A stretch of DNA of 64,000 nt. Origin: Tetracladium setigerum (lineage: Eukaryota > Ascomycota > Leotiomycetes > Helotiales). Made by a program: the position numbers and the translations under genes. Position 1 is the first letter of the stretch. Each line of letters opens with the position of its first letter. The stretch spans positions 310,001 to 374,000 of the forward strand of contig PZJY01000004.1 in NCBI GenBank assembly GCA_031472005.1. The letters run 5' to 3'. The notes beneath the pieces were generated by a model, which saw only the letters and a program-made list of their open reading frames with translations, did not search any database and was not told the DNA's origin. This document shows positions 1-11,747 of the stretch, in pieces.

Positions 1-860
1 TTCTTACAGTCCTATGATATGTGTAACGCTTGAGCAGTTCTTTAAATTTTATCTTCTGATCTATTTCGATATGTACTTTAAGTATTGCACTGTCTTGAAC
101 TTGTCATGTGGGCACAATCATGATTGGACAATCTGTAGGAGCCCATGACGATGAGCTTCTGTTCGATGCTTCGCGAAATTATACCTAGATAAGTGTAAGA
201 TAATTGTATCGCAATCCTTAGATGTGCAAGCTGGGCTCATCTCGGCTGCTAGTACTCATTCTTAGTCACATCGAGACCGAATGTATCAATAAATCCAGTA
301 AGTATTGACTCTTTTTGTCCAAGTACCATCGAGACGATTTCCTATATATGCACCGCTGATACCCAGATCTTGTGTACTGTCTTGTCCCATTCTATAGTCC
401 CCTCACCACAATCTTCTCGAAGTAGCACAACCACTAATAGTCGTAGTAGAAGCCATCCAACCATTGTACATCTCTGATCGGTTTCGTGTAATACGTCCTT
501 CTTGCAAGAATTAGCGAAAGCTCGTTTACAATCAGAGTCGCTCGTTATTTAAGAGGGTAAATAAAGGAAAGTAGAAGGTGAAACTCATCAAAACGTTTTT
601 GCATTCATCCTGTAATCTGTTGAAAAGTCAATAATAGCTTCGATGCTAGCCAAACTAGTGGAGAAGAGATTCTGGGTAGGCGCATCGAAATCTAAGTCGG
701 AGCAAATATAATGTTCTTCTGCCATGATTTGTTTAAAGCCTATAGATGCTTAATGCACAAGAAGAAGTAATACCAAGATGAGGACCCTTGTATCCTAGTC
801 TAGGAAGGACAGCAAGCCTTCTCTCTATATTTCACTCTATTAAACAAATTAAGTTCGTAT
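1..860. other. Gene-poor 3' flank
   Basis: No reading frame with credible coding character, RNA gene or repeat was recognised here. The stretch lies downstream of the stop codon of the Ca2+/H+ exchanger and presumably contains its 3' UTR. Confidence 0.5.
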
Positions 861-2831
861 CTAACCAGTAAGGCTGGCTGTTGGATAAAACCACGCGCTG
901 TTCCCAGTTAGTTCTGCCTTTTCACTCAAAAGCTTATCTCGAAATCGGAAGGGGGAATGCAGAGACGAAAGAGAAGGATATTTAGCTCGAAAATGCAAAG
1001 AGCACTCACGTTACAGCTATGATCAAGTAAAGACCCTGCAGCAACACGCCTTCAAGCCAATCTAAATTTGTCTCCGTCAGTATTATGTCCTTAAGGCAAA
1101 TAAGACGTTGAGAAAATAACTCACGGCTCTTCCCATCGGATATCAGATAGTTTACCAGGAGCACCGAAACAAACAGCACTGCGACTTGGAACCCATCAAA
1201 ACTTAGGTCCATTGTATCCTTCCCAAGGGTCCATCCGAGGACTACCATCAACGGAATGATGAGTAGCGCAACTTGCATGCTAGATCCGACAGCGACACCA
1301 ATAGCCAAGTCCATCTTATCCTTTACGGCAACCGTGACAGCCGTGGCATGCTCCGCCGCATTTCCCACAATGGGCAGGAGAATCAACCCTACAAACTCAG
1401 CAGACACCGAACCCCCATCCGTAATCGCGCTAATAGAATCCACCATGAACTCAGCACACAGGGCGATAATAACAGTGCACCCAGCGAGAAGGCCCACAGC
1501 GACTCCGATATGCAGATTTGGCTCGTCATCCTCCTCGTCCTCAGCCATGCATTGCAGCTCATACGCGTTCGTCTGTAGAAGATCATCGGTCGTCTGAAGA
1601 TCGCTAGATTCAGGATTTGAACGGCCAGGGCCGGCTCCAATGCCACCTGCGGCGGCGAGTGCTTTGGCGATGGATCCTTCGGGGAGCTTACGCTTGGATG
1701 TTTTAACGACGGCTTTCTTGCTTTTTTGCATGTATATCGCAGAGTGGGTCTTGAGCTGGAAGATCAAGTAGCAACCGTAGACGAAAAGCAGGATGATAGC
1801 CGTAGCGCGAGATATGGAGGCTGTACGGTGGGTTTTCTGGTCGGTTGTATCGGCGGTGTCATTGGCGATGGAGAATTGGTTGAAAGCGGAGGGAATGATG
1901 ATGGCTGCGATAGCGAGGGCCAGAAGGGAAGCAGCGGTCGTAGCAACAGTAACGTTGAAGAACTGCTCTTCGCGGCGTAAACCACCAAAGAAGAAACACA
2001 TTCCCATTACAAGAAGTAGGTTAGACAGAATACTGCCGATAAGTGAGGTCTTGACGATGATAATTTCATCTTTGACCAGAGCAATGATCGAGACGATCAA
2101 TTCGACTGCGTTTCTACAAAGGTTAGTGGGAGCCTGTAGAGTGAAGAGTAAACATACCCAAAAGTGGCATTCAGAAGACCGCCGAGGGTCTCGCCAGTTC
2201 TTAGGGCAATTTCTTCAGTTGCATAACTGAGTAGCGCCGCGAGGGGGATGATTGCAATAAAGTTGACTACGAAGACAGCCACTGGTTGAACAGTCGTAAA
2301 ATGTAGACCAATACCTACCGGAGCGGCTATCAACAGAATATTGATCCAGGAGCTGAAGAGAGTGTTCTTCATCTGATTTTCAAAAGTGAATGGCTTTTGT
2401 GACTTTCTCGATATGGTGGTTGAAGCATGTGGAAGACCCTCTTCCTGACTCAGTGCAGTTCGGTCTATGTCAATCTGTTCAGTGGATTGAGTTTGGCAGT
2501 TCTCATCTACTTCATGTTCTGGCTTCGTGCTAAGCTCTCCATTCATGGTACTTGAAGACTTCGCATACTCCGTCTGGCTACGAAGCCCATTCGAAGGGTC
2601 AAACTCGTCAGGTCCTGATATTGCGAGATTTTGGCGAGAGGCTCTCTGGCATGGATTTAATTCCGTTTCCGTATAAAGTCCAGCAGTATTCTCTAGATCC
2701 CCTACAGTATTGAATGTACTGGCGCGTGCAAAGGGGTTGTTCGGATTCTTCCACGCCTCCCTAGAAGCTCTCCGCCTGATCGTATCTACAGGCCAAAAAG
2801 TAAGCAGCAAACCCCATACGATGGACGACAT
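861..2831 (-). CDS. VCX1: Vacuolar Ca2+/H+ exchanger (CaCA family, CAX/VCX1 type)
   Basis: Exchanges cytosolic Ca2+ for vacuolar protons across the vacuolar membrane. Four exons give about 583 aa: 2831-2158, 2113-1125, 1061-1010, 897-861; introns of 44, 63 and 112 bp are GT..AG and phases close exactly. Both alpha-repeats are present: GNAVELIVSIIALVKDE spans the first splice junction, and VGNAAEH...VGSSMQVALLI lies in the second half. They are separated by an acidic loop (EDEEDDEP), typical of CAX proteins. About 11 hydrophobic spans are expected; the first ~150 residues are hydrophilic. The last two small exons give the usual tail ending near AWFYP. The ATG at 2831 is the first in this frame, but another exon could start near 2960 (ATG followed by a GTGAGT donor) and replace the hydrophobic N-terminus MSSIVWGLLL. 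Family call is secure; the N-terminus is not. Confidence 0.92.
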
Positions 2832-3638
2832 TTCTACTACTCGACATCAACGTCTTTGTGCAGTGGAATTCTGGCAGGAAAAACGCTCTAAGCTCCTCGG
2901 GAGAGAAGTCTGAGACTGAATGGTGCGGTGTAATAACTCACACATATTGAATTCGCCCATGTTGCCCTGTGGAACACCACCGCCCTAGTGAGAATCTTGG
3001 TTACGGGATGTAGACGCGTCGTTGAGTCGTTTAAAGTCTAGTGTTTGTCGATTGAATCAAGAGGCCTTGGATAGTAAACGATCACTGATGGCGGAGAATG
3101 ATGACAGTGCTTTTTTAGGCAACTATGAGTGAAGATGATAGTGGGAGGAAAATTTGAGAGAGAATTTAGAGCTTATGTAGAAAATGTCGATGGACATTCC
3201 ATTGAAATCTTCGGTCCAGGAGAGTAAGGAGGCGCAGAACCATGATCAAAAGCATCACAACCCGGAATCAATGAAGACTCGACGGACTGCGGATAGGCAG
3301 ACTTGCAGAAGTCTTGAGAGCGTCGTTACTTACTCAATGCTCCTGCCTTTAAGAGGTAGAGTCCAGCCGTTATGCTCGAGTAGCGTCCTACAGTGACAGC
3401 GTATACGAGTTGACTAAATCGCCGACCCAAGTGTTCAGGCGCAGACCCTTACACTGTCATCGCCTGCGGTCATAATCAGTTCCAGACTCGAAAGCAAAGT
3501 CTGCGAAGAAATCTCCGATCCAATGAGTTGTTATCAAGCTCATGCGCGCAGGCATATATATCTCCCTTCCCTGGTTGCTTGACTGCAAGTCTAGGATGTG
3601 CGATTGTCATTCTAAGTAAAGAATACGAGATTCCCTGC
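2832..3638. promoter_or_regulatory. Upstream region of the Ca2+/H+ exchanger
   Basis: Between the exchanger start and the next candidate gene. It should hold the exchanger promoter. A short minus-strand ATG at about 2960 with a GTGAGT donor could be an upstream first exon. A TATATATC tract near 3554-3561 lies about 80 bp before the ATG at 3639. No other signal was recognised. Confidence 0.35.
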
Positions 3639-3950
3639 ATGCGGAACCTCAAAGCTTTCCTGTGTGTACTCAGCCTCTCTGTAGCGTTTTCTTTCTTGCC
3701 ACTAACTGTCTCATATTCTGATCTTTGCCAGATGTGTGAGGAAGTCCTCGCACATGCAACTACGCCACAAAGCCCATGTAATGAGGAGGGTAAAAGAGGA
3801 TGTGTCACTGAAGATAGTTCCATTGTGGCGACATTTTTGTACGCGTTGCACTGTCCAAATCATCGACAGCTTCCTAAATGGACAGTCACAGTTCCGCGCT
3901 CACCATTCATGGAGCATTGGCAGCATAGATCCAACCTTAATTGCAAGTGA
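3639..3950 (+). CDS. Candidate small secreted cysteine-rich protein
   Basis: 103 residues from the ATG at 3639. The first ~27 residues read as a secretion signal: MRNLK, then a hydrophobic core (AFLCVLSLSVAFSFLPL) and a small-residue exit near VSYS. The predicted mature part is ~76 residues with six cysteines (pattern CxxC, then four single Cys, the last two residues from the end). Small size, signal peptide and even Cys count fit fungal secreted effectors or antimicrobial-type proteins, but I recognise no family. The frame is open upstream of this ATG as well, so the start is chosen because it places the hydrophobic core correctly. A TATA-like tract lies ~80 bp upstream. Chance ORF remains possible. 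Confidence 0.4.
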   Translation: MRNLKAFLCVLSLSVAFSFLPLTVSYSDLCQMCEEVLAHATTPQSPCNEEGKRGCVTEDSSIVATFLYALHCPNHRQLPKWTVTVPRSPFMEHWQHRSNLNCK

Positions 3951-5794
3951 GTGTTCATACTCAGGAAAACCAGACATGATCTCAAGCGAAGTTGGCCCAG
4001 AGACGATTGATAGTATCGATATTGGACTTGAAATCCATCGCCATTCTCAGTGTTGATAGCATGTGTCATCGTCTTTCGCTGGTCGATTTCTCCTATAACC
4101 TATCGAAGGCAGGACTATTATTTTGCAGGTCTGCATTTTCAACGCGGTCACAAGTATGCGGAATGAATTTTATCTACGAACATGGCGTAAATTTGACTAT
4201 GCTTGGAAACATAGCTTGGCTATTTGTATAGATCATTGGACAAAATTCGGCTAATGATTGTTGAGCTTCGCACTTGCTTCTCTTTCATTACCAGACTTCA
4301 AGTTCTGCATTTCAATCATGATGACAAATTAACTAAGCTTCAACGCCGTTGCTGCAAGGTTAAAGCAAGGCCGAAGCTAAGCCGTGCATATTTGAAGTCG
4401 TTGAAATTATTGTACCTTGCAAAGGGTCCCTCTCGATGCTGTCACGTGATCCAGCCTCTAAGCACTCGAAACGACGGCTGACATCTGAGTTTGTCGATTC
4501 ATGAGAAATGTTCGGGCGTTTGGATGAAAGCTTGGGTTCTGGAAGGTGGGTTCTCTAAGGAAAGATTCAATGTTATTCTTGATGGCATTAAGCCAGTCCG
4601 TGTTGAGAGGGTCAAGTATGGCCAAAACAGCTGACATGGTCAAGATTATTTCCGTTTCACGGTATGTGTTGTACCTCAAGAAGCTCAGGGGTTTTGCAGG
4701 TCTGTCGAGATATCAGTACACAAAATCAAACCTTTGTGATAAAGCAATACCCAATATGAAAGGCGATTGCAATTGTTTAAGGAGGATCCGTTTGTCCGTT
4801 TCTCAATTGCATCGGATCTCTCATTATTACTAATGAATGCCAATAGGTACCTTTGGACGAGTGGCACTTCTAGTGATTCATCTGAATAAGGGAGATGGCT
4901 TTGTAAAAGACGAGGTTTTTGACAGACAATATTTGCGTCTCAAGAACATTCCAACTTGTTTATTGTTTAGTTCGACACCACGGATATAGACGTCACCACC
5001 ATTGAATGTAAATATAGAAATATGTTGCGAGATTCTCTTTCAGTTAGACATCTCATATAAATCTTGCAGGTGCCAGGACTTGCATTGTATTGAGAGGACA
5101 GCTCTTTTCCTTTGCTATCGACCTTGAGGGCATTAGTAATTAATGCAAGTTGTAGGTGTTTTTTTTACAAATACATATTTGAAACATTCGCACTTACGGC
5201 CGATTGTCGAAGCTCAAGAAACAGAGCAGACGCTTCTGGCAGCACAACAGGTTTCTTTCCCACACAGCACCACAGAGTTTCTGGCAAGAACTAGACTTCG
5301 GTATTCAATTAGCCGTCATACTGTTCTTGTTTGGAACGCAGCAAAGCAGCAATTTGCAAATCCCGCGTCCAACATCGTTGCGAGCACCCCCTCCTCCCCC
5401 GTGGACGATACGAGGATATCCATACAAATACATGCCCTATTAGGATGCTTGAAATAGAGACTTCCCGCCCGTTTCGATCAAGTTGGTGATGCCACAACTA
5501 ACTACAACCTTTCTCGGGCCTACGAGAGTTCTCACAAATAAAAGGACACCGTATTTTCGACTTTGATATTGGAGAACTTGGATTGTGACTTCAGCTTGAT
5601 TACCATTGGCACCTCTGCAACTGATCGTTGGGAGTGGGACGATGTTGTTCTCCGGCTAAGAACAGTATATTGCCAACTTGCGTTCTAAAGCAGAGAGCAA
5701 TGCCGAATAACACCTGGCTGAATGATGATCTGAGTTGGATCTTTGCACATCAACTTCCAGCCACTGAATCGATCCACCACACTTCCCGCGTTCT
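3951..5794. other. Gene-poor stretch
   Basis: Only short overlapping frames on both strands without consistent codon character, motifs or splice structure. Nothing recognised. Confidence 0.45.
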
Positions 5795-6079
5795 TCAATC
5801 ATTGGTTTTCATCTCGATCAACCACTCTTGCGCTTCCGCACTCTTCATTTTGGTGATGTGTGAATAGTTGGTAGCAAAGAAAATAAACACATCAATCCAT
5901 TCTAGTGTAAACAATAGTATTTGCTGCTGGCATGAAAAGTCCGTAAAGTTGAACCATGGTGTTTGATAAATCTCCATCTGATCCGCAATTTCATTCCATC
6001 CTTGAATGATGGATGTAATGTAGAGCCGCGTCGTCCTCGCCGTGAAAATCTGCACCCATCTCGAATACACTACTAGCAT
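5795..6079 (-). CDS. Unrecognised short ORF
   Basis: 94 residues starting with ATG at 6079. The composition is protein-like, rich in aromatic residues (GWNEIADQMEIYQTPWFNF), with a hydrophobic stretch near residues 62-75 (LFTLEWIDVFIFF). No family recognised. It could be the surviving exon of a larger gene, since similar-looking frames lie just upstream on the same strand (6277-6717). Confidence 0.3.
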   Translation of the reverse strand: MLVVYSRWVQIFTARTTRLYITSIIQGWNEIADQMEIYQTPWFNFTDFSCQQQILLFTLEWIDVFIFFATNYSHITKMKSAEAQEWLIEMKTND

Positions 6080-6276
6080 GCGCGCCTAGACAACTAAGCA
6101 GCCTACCTCCAGGGAATTTCTAAGAGGCTGTGCTGATGCTTGGGTTGCCGCCATCGAAAACAATGTGTAGAGCTCTGCCGAAGTGATCGAGGTCCCTGAA
6201 TGCCGCTCCTTTCGTATAAGTATCGACAAGTGGAGGCACTTTCCATCACTGCTTGTGTTTGGTTAAGCTACCATAG

Positions 6277-6717
6277 TCACTTCGGGTTGAACGCCGCGGG
6301 AGTAGGAGCCATTTTCGATGCGTAGCATAGGCCGTCTAAAAGGCAAACATAAGTAAGATGATTCGAATGGAGAGAAGGGTTCAACCAGTCAATATGGATG
6401 CCATCAGTGCCTTGGCGTAGTAGGCTGTCCCCAATCCATGTCCCCAACAAGGATGCGACGTATTTGGAGCAGGAGTCCGCCGTGCAACAGATCAGTCTCG
6501 ACTGGAGATCAAAGAGTAGCACCATAGACTGTATTGATCCACGCTTTTGACCCACACAGTTTGCGATGATGCTGAGGTTCAGCGGTTCAGCGAATGCATG
6601 TGTTTGATGCATCGCAACGTGCAACTGTTCGAGTTCTGCCAGTTGGGGGTTGGCCTTCTGCGCCCGTTTGAGGCTGCGGAGGAGGACGCGAAGTACAGCG
6701 AGCCAGTGCTGGCTCAT
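6277..6717 (-). CDS. Unrecognised ORF, possibly a gene fragment
   Basis: 146 residues from ATG at 6717. The N-terminal third is helical and basic (LRVLLRSLKRAQKANPQLAE), followed by His-rich and hydrophobic parts, and it ends APTPAAFNPK. The frame is open further upstream without an ATG, so the true start may be in another exon. I do not recognise the family. The C-terminal part of a fungal regulatory protein is one guess, with weak support. Confidence 0.4.
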   Translation of the reverse strand: MSQHWLAVLRVLLRSLKRAQKANPQLAELEQLHVAMHQTHAFAEPLNLSIIANCVGQKRGSIQSMVLLFDLQSRLICCTADSCSKYVASLLGTWIGDSLLRQGTDGIHIDWLNPSLHSNHLTYVCLLDGLCYASKMAPTPAAFNPK

Positions 6718-6885
6718 TGTGCTCAACAAGTGAGTAACTCAGGCAGTCTCCTCTGTTGAACGTGTCGAAAATAATCCGTCGGATGAATGTAAGACCGCTT
6801 CCGGCCGTGTCTGCCAAGACTAACCTTTTAACCTCAATAGAGGTTACCTCTGCTAGCACGTTTCTCTAGAACTCGTGCGACCACA

Positions 6886-8161
6886 ATGTTTGATATTTCC
6901 ACTGTACAAACATTCAAAGATTCCTTTCCGACATGGCCGCAAGATTCACTGGCCTCTAGGACAGACCCCTCTTGGACCAGGAAGTTCGTGGGATAAGCGT
7001 GAGCTTGGAACATTCCAAATCCTGCGAAGTGCTCCGAATCAAGACTTGCCTGTATTCCTAGAAGCGTGTTCCATTGCAGCTACAAAGTGGGTGGAAAATT
7101 CGCAGGACACACGGTCTGCCACTATGCTTCTCACGCGGAATTGGCGAAGTCTTACGCATCATGAGTTAGCCAGCTTCGCCGGGAGTTCTGCATCATTCTT
7201 CACGCTTTTGGCACAGGTGCTCGAGACACCCGTCAATGCTGATCCTCGGCGAGAGCTGAGATCACAAATCGTCAAGTCTTCCGCATATCCAGCTGTTTCA
7301 GCGATTACTTCCTCACCACCACTGCCTCCTTCACTACCGTCACAGCCATCATCTCCTGTACAACCTCCGAGTAAAAAGTTGCGCCAATACCGTTCTTCTG
7401 ATAGTTGTATTCCCTCCGACCAAAGCGATCAGTCAAGTCACGATCATAGGACCAAGTCAGAAATGACTACTAATGCCTGTGTGTATGAGCTTTTACGCTG
7501 CGTCACTGAACTTTTAGGAGGAGGAAGCAACCCTCGGGTGTATCTAGAGTGGAGTATCACGCATGACATCTTCATTGTCGAGGCGGGAAAGCTCTCGTAT
7601 TCAACAACAAATGATGGGAGCCTTGTGCATAAAGCGCATCGTGAAGGATATTGGCAGCGAGCATCAAAAAATCTCGTATTGCAGTATTGAGGTGAGTTCA
7701 GTTTATTGGAATTTTCTACTATGTCTACTTATGCATCATTTTAGGACAAGTCCTGGCACCACGTCGACGAAAAACCCTTCAATGTGCAAACCCAGGAAGC
7801 TGCTCACTTGGTAGGCATGTATGCCCAATATGATAGGACTAAAATAACTCCACAGGATGATATGATGTAAGTACACTCGAAGCGATCTTTTACAGTACTA
7901 ATACTATTAGATTGCCACTTGTGTCTGCTACCCAAAATGTCTTTTCGCTAGTCTTTGGCAAATTGATGGATATCAATCTGATGACGGCATATTTGTCGAG
8001 ATATATGAATGCGGTGTGTTTGAGTTACAAGAGCCTTCTGACCTGACGAGAGTATTCACGCTTATCGTTGCTCTCCACCTTAGGTTGCAAGATCAGGAAT
8101 CATCGTTGTAAGGACGGTCCGACATATATGTCAGCCTGTGATGAAATGTGCAGATAGCTGA
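6886..8161 (+). pseudogene. Frame-disrupted multi-exon fungal protein, family not recognised
   Basis: Reads as a four-exon gene: 6886-7691, 7745-7866, 7911-8013, 8084-8161, with introns of 53, 44 and 70 bp; intron 2 has a good TACTAAT branch site. The ATG at 6886 opens MFDISTVQTFKDSF. The frame then breaks twice: near 6990, where the ATG frame meets TAA at 6994 and another frame takes over (DKRELGTFQIL), and at the A6 run 7666-7671. Removing one base at each site makes all splice phases fit and gives about 368 residues. The middle is Pro/Ser-rich (PPLPPSLPSQPSSP). The conserved-looking 3' part holds KSWHHVDEKPFN, HLVGMYAQYDRT and ARSGIIVVRTVR. I infer a real ancestral gene; whether the breaks are assembly errors or decay cannot be told here. 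Confidence 0.5.
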
Positions 8162-9705
8162 GTAGCGGCAAAGCGCTTTCGAGATGATAATCAACATCTG
8201 GCACCCATGCTTGAATTTGGTGCACTGTTAGTGGAGAGACAGTGCTCCGCAGATAATCGAATAGAAGTTTTGATGGCATTCCGGCTGTGGAAGAGGTTAC
8301 CATTATGGACAAATGGTATGACTGCAAATATGTTGTGTCCCCACTTTACCCGCAAATGATTCCATCAACCTAAAACCCAGCATTAATTAGTTGTGCAACA
8401 GCTAGCGGCAGATAATCCACTTTAAACCATCTTGGAAACTGTCAATAGATATCATAGGTCAATATTTGCTTGGACGCTTCGACACGACAAGATTTTCAAC
8501 AAGTTTTAGGCAACACGCCTAACGGGCGGAAGTAACTCGAATCATTCCCACCGAGTCGCAGAAGATGTCTAGTCTATTCCTGGCAGATATTATATTGGTA
8601 GTTCTGGTTTTCCGCCCAGCGAATGCTCCTTTCAAATCAACTGAACCGATTCGGCGCGAGGAAGAAGTGCCCTTGTGAGGCCCCATTCAGGCGGAGACAT
8701 GGGGTTTGTTCGCACTTACCTCATCCTATTAAGTTATCTAAAGAAGAATGACTACATTACAACTGCCATACAGTATTGCTCACCACCAATTTGATGATTT
8801 TAGAATCATAGACGTGGACTACCTGTTGAACTGCGGTCAGGCAAAGAAGCCACAGAAGGCAACATCGGCCGTTCTGTTGCACACCGCAGCTAAGTGAGGC
8901 CAACTGCCAAGGCGACTCCTGCATTTTCATAGCCAATCGCTTCTCTTCCCAACCCGCTATGGACCTAGGTCCGTCCAAGTGCCACTTCACAGGTGGATCT
9001 TTGTCCTGAATCATGGGGCTCATGCTCATTCCGTCACTCTTGGAGGACTTACAGTTGTTAGCCGTCTAGCCTGTGAACATTTCCTTGGAAGTTTTAAAAT
9101 CGAACTCAACTCGTCGTAAATGACACTTGCCAACAACCACATATTGCAGTACGATGAATAATCTTCAAACGAGTGAAATATGCTTCTGCGCGCGAATAGC
9201 GTCACCTCACAAATACGTTTACAAGTTGCTGCTCAAGGTGATAAGTATGACGAATGGCATGTGGAAGCTGCACCTGTATGTGATTGGGAACCTTGTGAGA
9301 AATATGTTGTGCAACCGTATGAGGCTCACGGATTTCAATTTCCAACGATTGCAGCTATAACCCAGTGTTGAGGTTAATGTTGAGGGTTGTTGGAGTATGG
9401 ACGATCCCTCTCGAGCACATGGGATGGAGCAGTCAAAAATAGAGTAGGAGTGTCCGTGGGAACTGGGGGTAGTGCTAGTTTTAAATATGGTAAACACTGC
9501 ATTAAGGCCACTCTGGTACAGTATTGTGAGGGTGTGCGGAGCATCTTCTTACAAAGAAGAAAAAAGCCGCTCTCGGTTAGGCTACCCCTATTATTATCAA
9601 TATGAGTATGTCCCTTGATTCTGTCGCGAGCAGCTGTCGGACTTGCAGAATCGGACAACCAAACGCCCCTATGGCAAGCTTGTACGTCTTCCTCTCCTCG
9701 TTGCC
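8162..9705. other. Gene-poor stretch with one tiny ORF
   Basis: A 63-residue frame at 9180-9371 (+, ATG, several Trp/Cys, VCDWEPCEKYVV) looks protein-like but is too short to support alone. No other feature recognised before the hairpin at 9706. Confidence 0.35.
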
Positions 9706-9740
9706 TTAAGACAACTCATCGTTGACATGAGTTGTCTTAA
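9706..9740. repeat. Perfect 14-bp inverted repeat (hairpin)
   Basis: The 14-base arm TTAAGACAACTCAT (9706-9719) is repeated exactly in inverse orientation at 9727-9740, separated by 7 bases. It could form a stem-loop, be an operator-like site, or be the end of a small element. No gene end adjoins it clearly. Confidence 0.7.
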
Positions 9741-10835
9741 CTTAGATAGTTGATAGAGAGAGTTTCCGGCCTGACATGTGTTCTGGCAGTTAATTCATAC
9801 CCGAGGATTGGGTTTCTATTCAAGCACGCAGGACGATAGGCCGATGCTGGGAAAATGTTATACTTTTGTTTAGTACTGGATTCCTCTCTCTATCCTCTTG
9901 AATCTCGTCCTATACAATATTGCAGCGTTCTTTATTCCACAGACTGAATGTTGCATGGAATCTTCTTCCAAGTTATGAGGTTACAAGTGAACTCTTGAAT
10001 TATCTAGCAGACGCCAGCTGAACGAGCTCCATCTTCATCGATGACCGCAAGCCTCCTAGAGGCCCTCGCTGTTCCGCTTGCAACCATCCCAGAAACTTCT
10101 CCAAAGCACCAATGCTAACTTCAGAGAGCTCGAGGCGACCATTTTGGCGATTTCCCTCCTCATCGAGACAGAACATTGTTCTAACAATCCCTTGCAGACC
10201 TCGAAGTTCTTTGTTCCGCCAGGTGTATCTACCAACTTCTATGTCAACGATCTCAGCTCCGAGCAGCCTTTCAGAGTGGTAGCGAAGGCTTCTCAGGCTT
10301 CAACCGAAGAATCTCGCCTTGTAAATTCTTCCTTTGGTAAAACGCTCAAGCATTCCATTCTTGATGGGACCAAGTTGTTTTATTGCCCGGGAATATGATG
10401 TTTAGGCAATTCCACCAAGGGAGATAATTGACTTTATATGCAGACTTTCATACAGTGATGAGTAGTATCACGAGACCGTAACCGCTAGCGCTAAACGATA
10501 CACTGCAAAATGTCGACTGGAGAACAGACGACTGCCGTGTGTGACAGAGTGTTTCAGCGGCTCAGGATCCGTCCTGCAAGCGTGCTGCGGGAGTGTATCC
10601 TTTGGTCCCTCAGGCGTTTGAACAACCGCATGTACACGACGGAGCCGCTACTTTATATGATTAGACTATCGAACTGGTGGACTTGCCGCTTCAGATTATT
10701 ATACCTCCTGGTGATACTGCAGATTTTTCTTCGCGCGCGGCTAAACCGTAGGTGCGGTAACCTCAGCTGCAAGTAGTGGGAGCCTATTGTATTCTTCCAA
10801 CATCCCACGAGATCTTTCAGGATCAGTAGCCGCTA
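9741..10835. other. Intergenic, fragmentary coding character on + strand
   Basis: Two frames are protein-like. One starts with ATG at 10040 (MTASLLEALAVPLATIPETS) and runs out at a stop after ~24 codons. A second frame then continues to 10398 (FFVPPGVSTNFYVNDLSSEQ). They may be pieces of one broken gene. Nothing recognised by family. Confidence 0.25.
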
Positions 10836-11240
10836 TCAACGTACGCACGTCGTAAAGCGCAGTGGTTCACTAAAAGGCTGTGCAATACGCATATACTCGC
10901 GCTCTTCAAACGCATCTAAAGTCCCCTCGAATTCGGTTGACTCAAACGAAATATCCAGTCGAATACTCCCTACAAGATTTCAATGGAAGAAGTGAAAAAT
11001 GAGAAGACAATCGTCTTTACCGTATTCGCGTCATGGACACGCGTGGATGGCATAAGGAGGGACGCTCTGAATGAATACGTGATGTTGAAGACACGAGTGT
11101 AGGAGGTGTCGCCGGGGGCGGCGCTGGTATTCAGGACCTTTACGACCCAGTCGGACGAGTTCCAATACGATGATGTAAAGAAGAGCATCTGGATGTACGC
11201 CCCGTCGCAGGTCTTTCCTGGTTGGTAGATGTCCTGTACT
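10836..11240 (-). pseudogene. Fragment of an unrecognised protein
   Basis: Two protein-like blocks with GC-ending codons. The 5' block (about 11240-11030) carries FFTSSYWNSSDWVVKVLN and NITYSFRASLLMPST. A second block, about 10973 to the TGA at 10836, reads IRLDISFESTEFEG...REYMRIAQPFSEPLRF. A plausible intron between them (GTAAAG at ~11025, TAG at ~10975) leaves the phase off by one. No clear 5' exon or ATG was found, so this may be a truncated remnant. N-glycosylation-like NSS/NTS/NIT motifs hint at a secreted or lumenal protein. Confidence 0.35.
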
Positions 11241-11243
11241 CAC

Positions 11244-11747
11244 TCTCCTCTGCGAAGTGCAATAAAGGTCGCAAGAGCTGCGACAAAGTCTACACTATAA
11301 CTTGTTCTGTCAGAGTAAACCAGATAGATTGTTCTACTCGATTCATTCTCGTCTTGATATCAATTGAATCATAAGTTAGTCACGCTCTTGATTGCGCCCC
11401 TTCACAGCTGTCCTTACCTATGATACCAGTTCTGCTCCTAATAAGATTCTCATACCATTGACTCTTCACATTTTTTCCCTTAGATCTTAGCTTAAACAAG
11501 TCGAATTAGATCATAGTTTCATGGCAAGTTATCGCTTGTCTAGCCCGCGTTTCAAGAGATGACACAGGCTTGGACGAACAGAACCACCCAGCTCCTGATT
11601 GCGGATGTCCGAATGGCAATCATGAGCAGCCCTGTCTTTCCTCGATGCCTTGATATTATATAAGTGGTGGGATCTATGCGATAGAGAGAGGATATATGAT
11701 GATGACGACGACGATGTTAATTGTATTCATTACTCGATGGTGTGCAA
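11244..11747. other. Intergenic
   Basis: No coding signal recognised. Contains a short GATGATGACGACGACGATG-like low-complexity stretch near 11698-11716. Confidence 0.4.

Noticed and set aside
1256..1980. Plus-strand frames inside the Ca2+/H+ exchanger
   Set aside because: Antisense shadows of a well supported gene.
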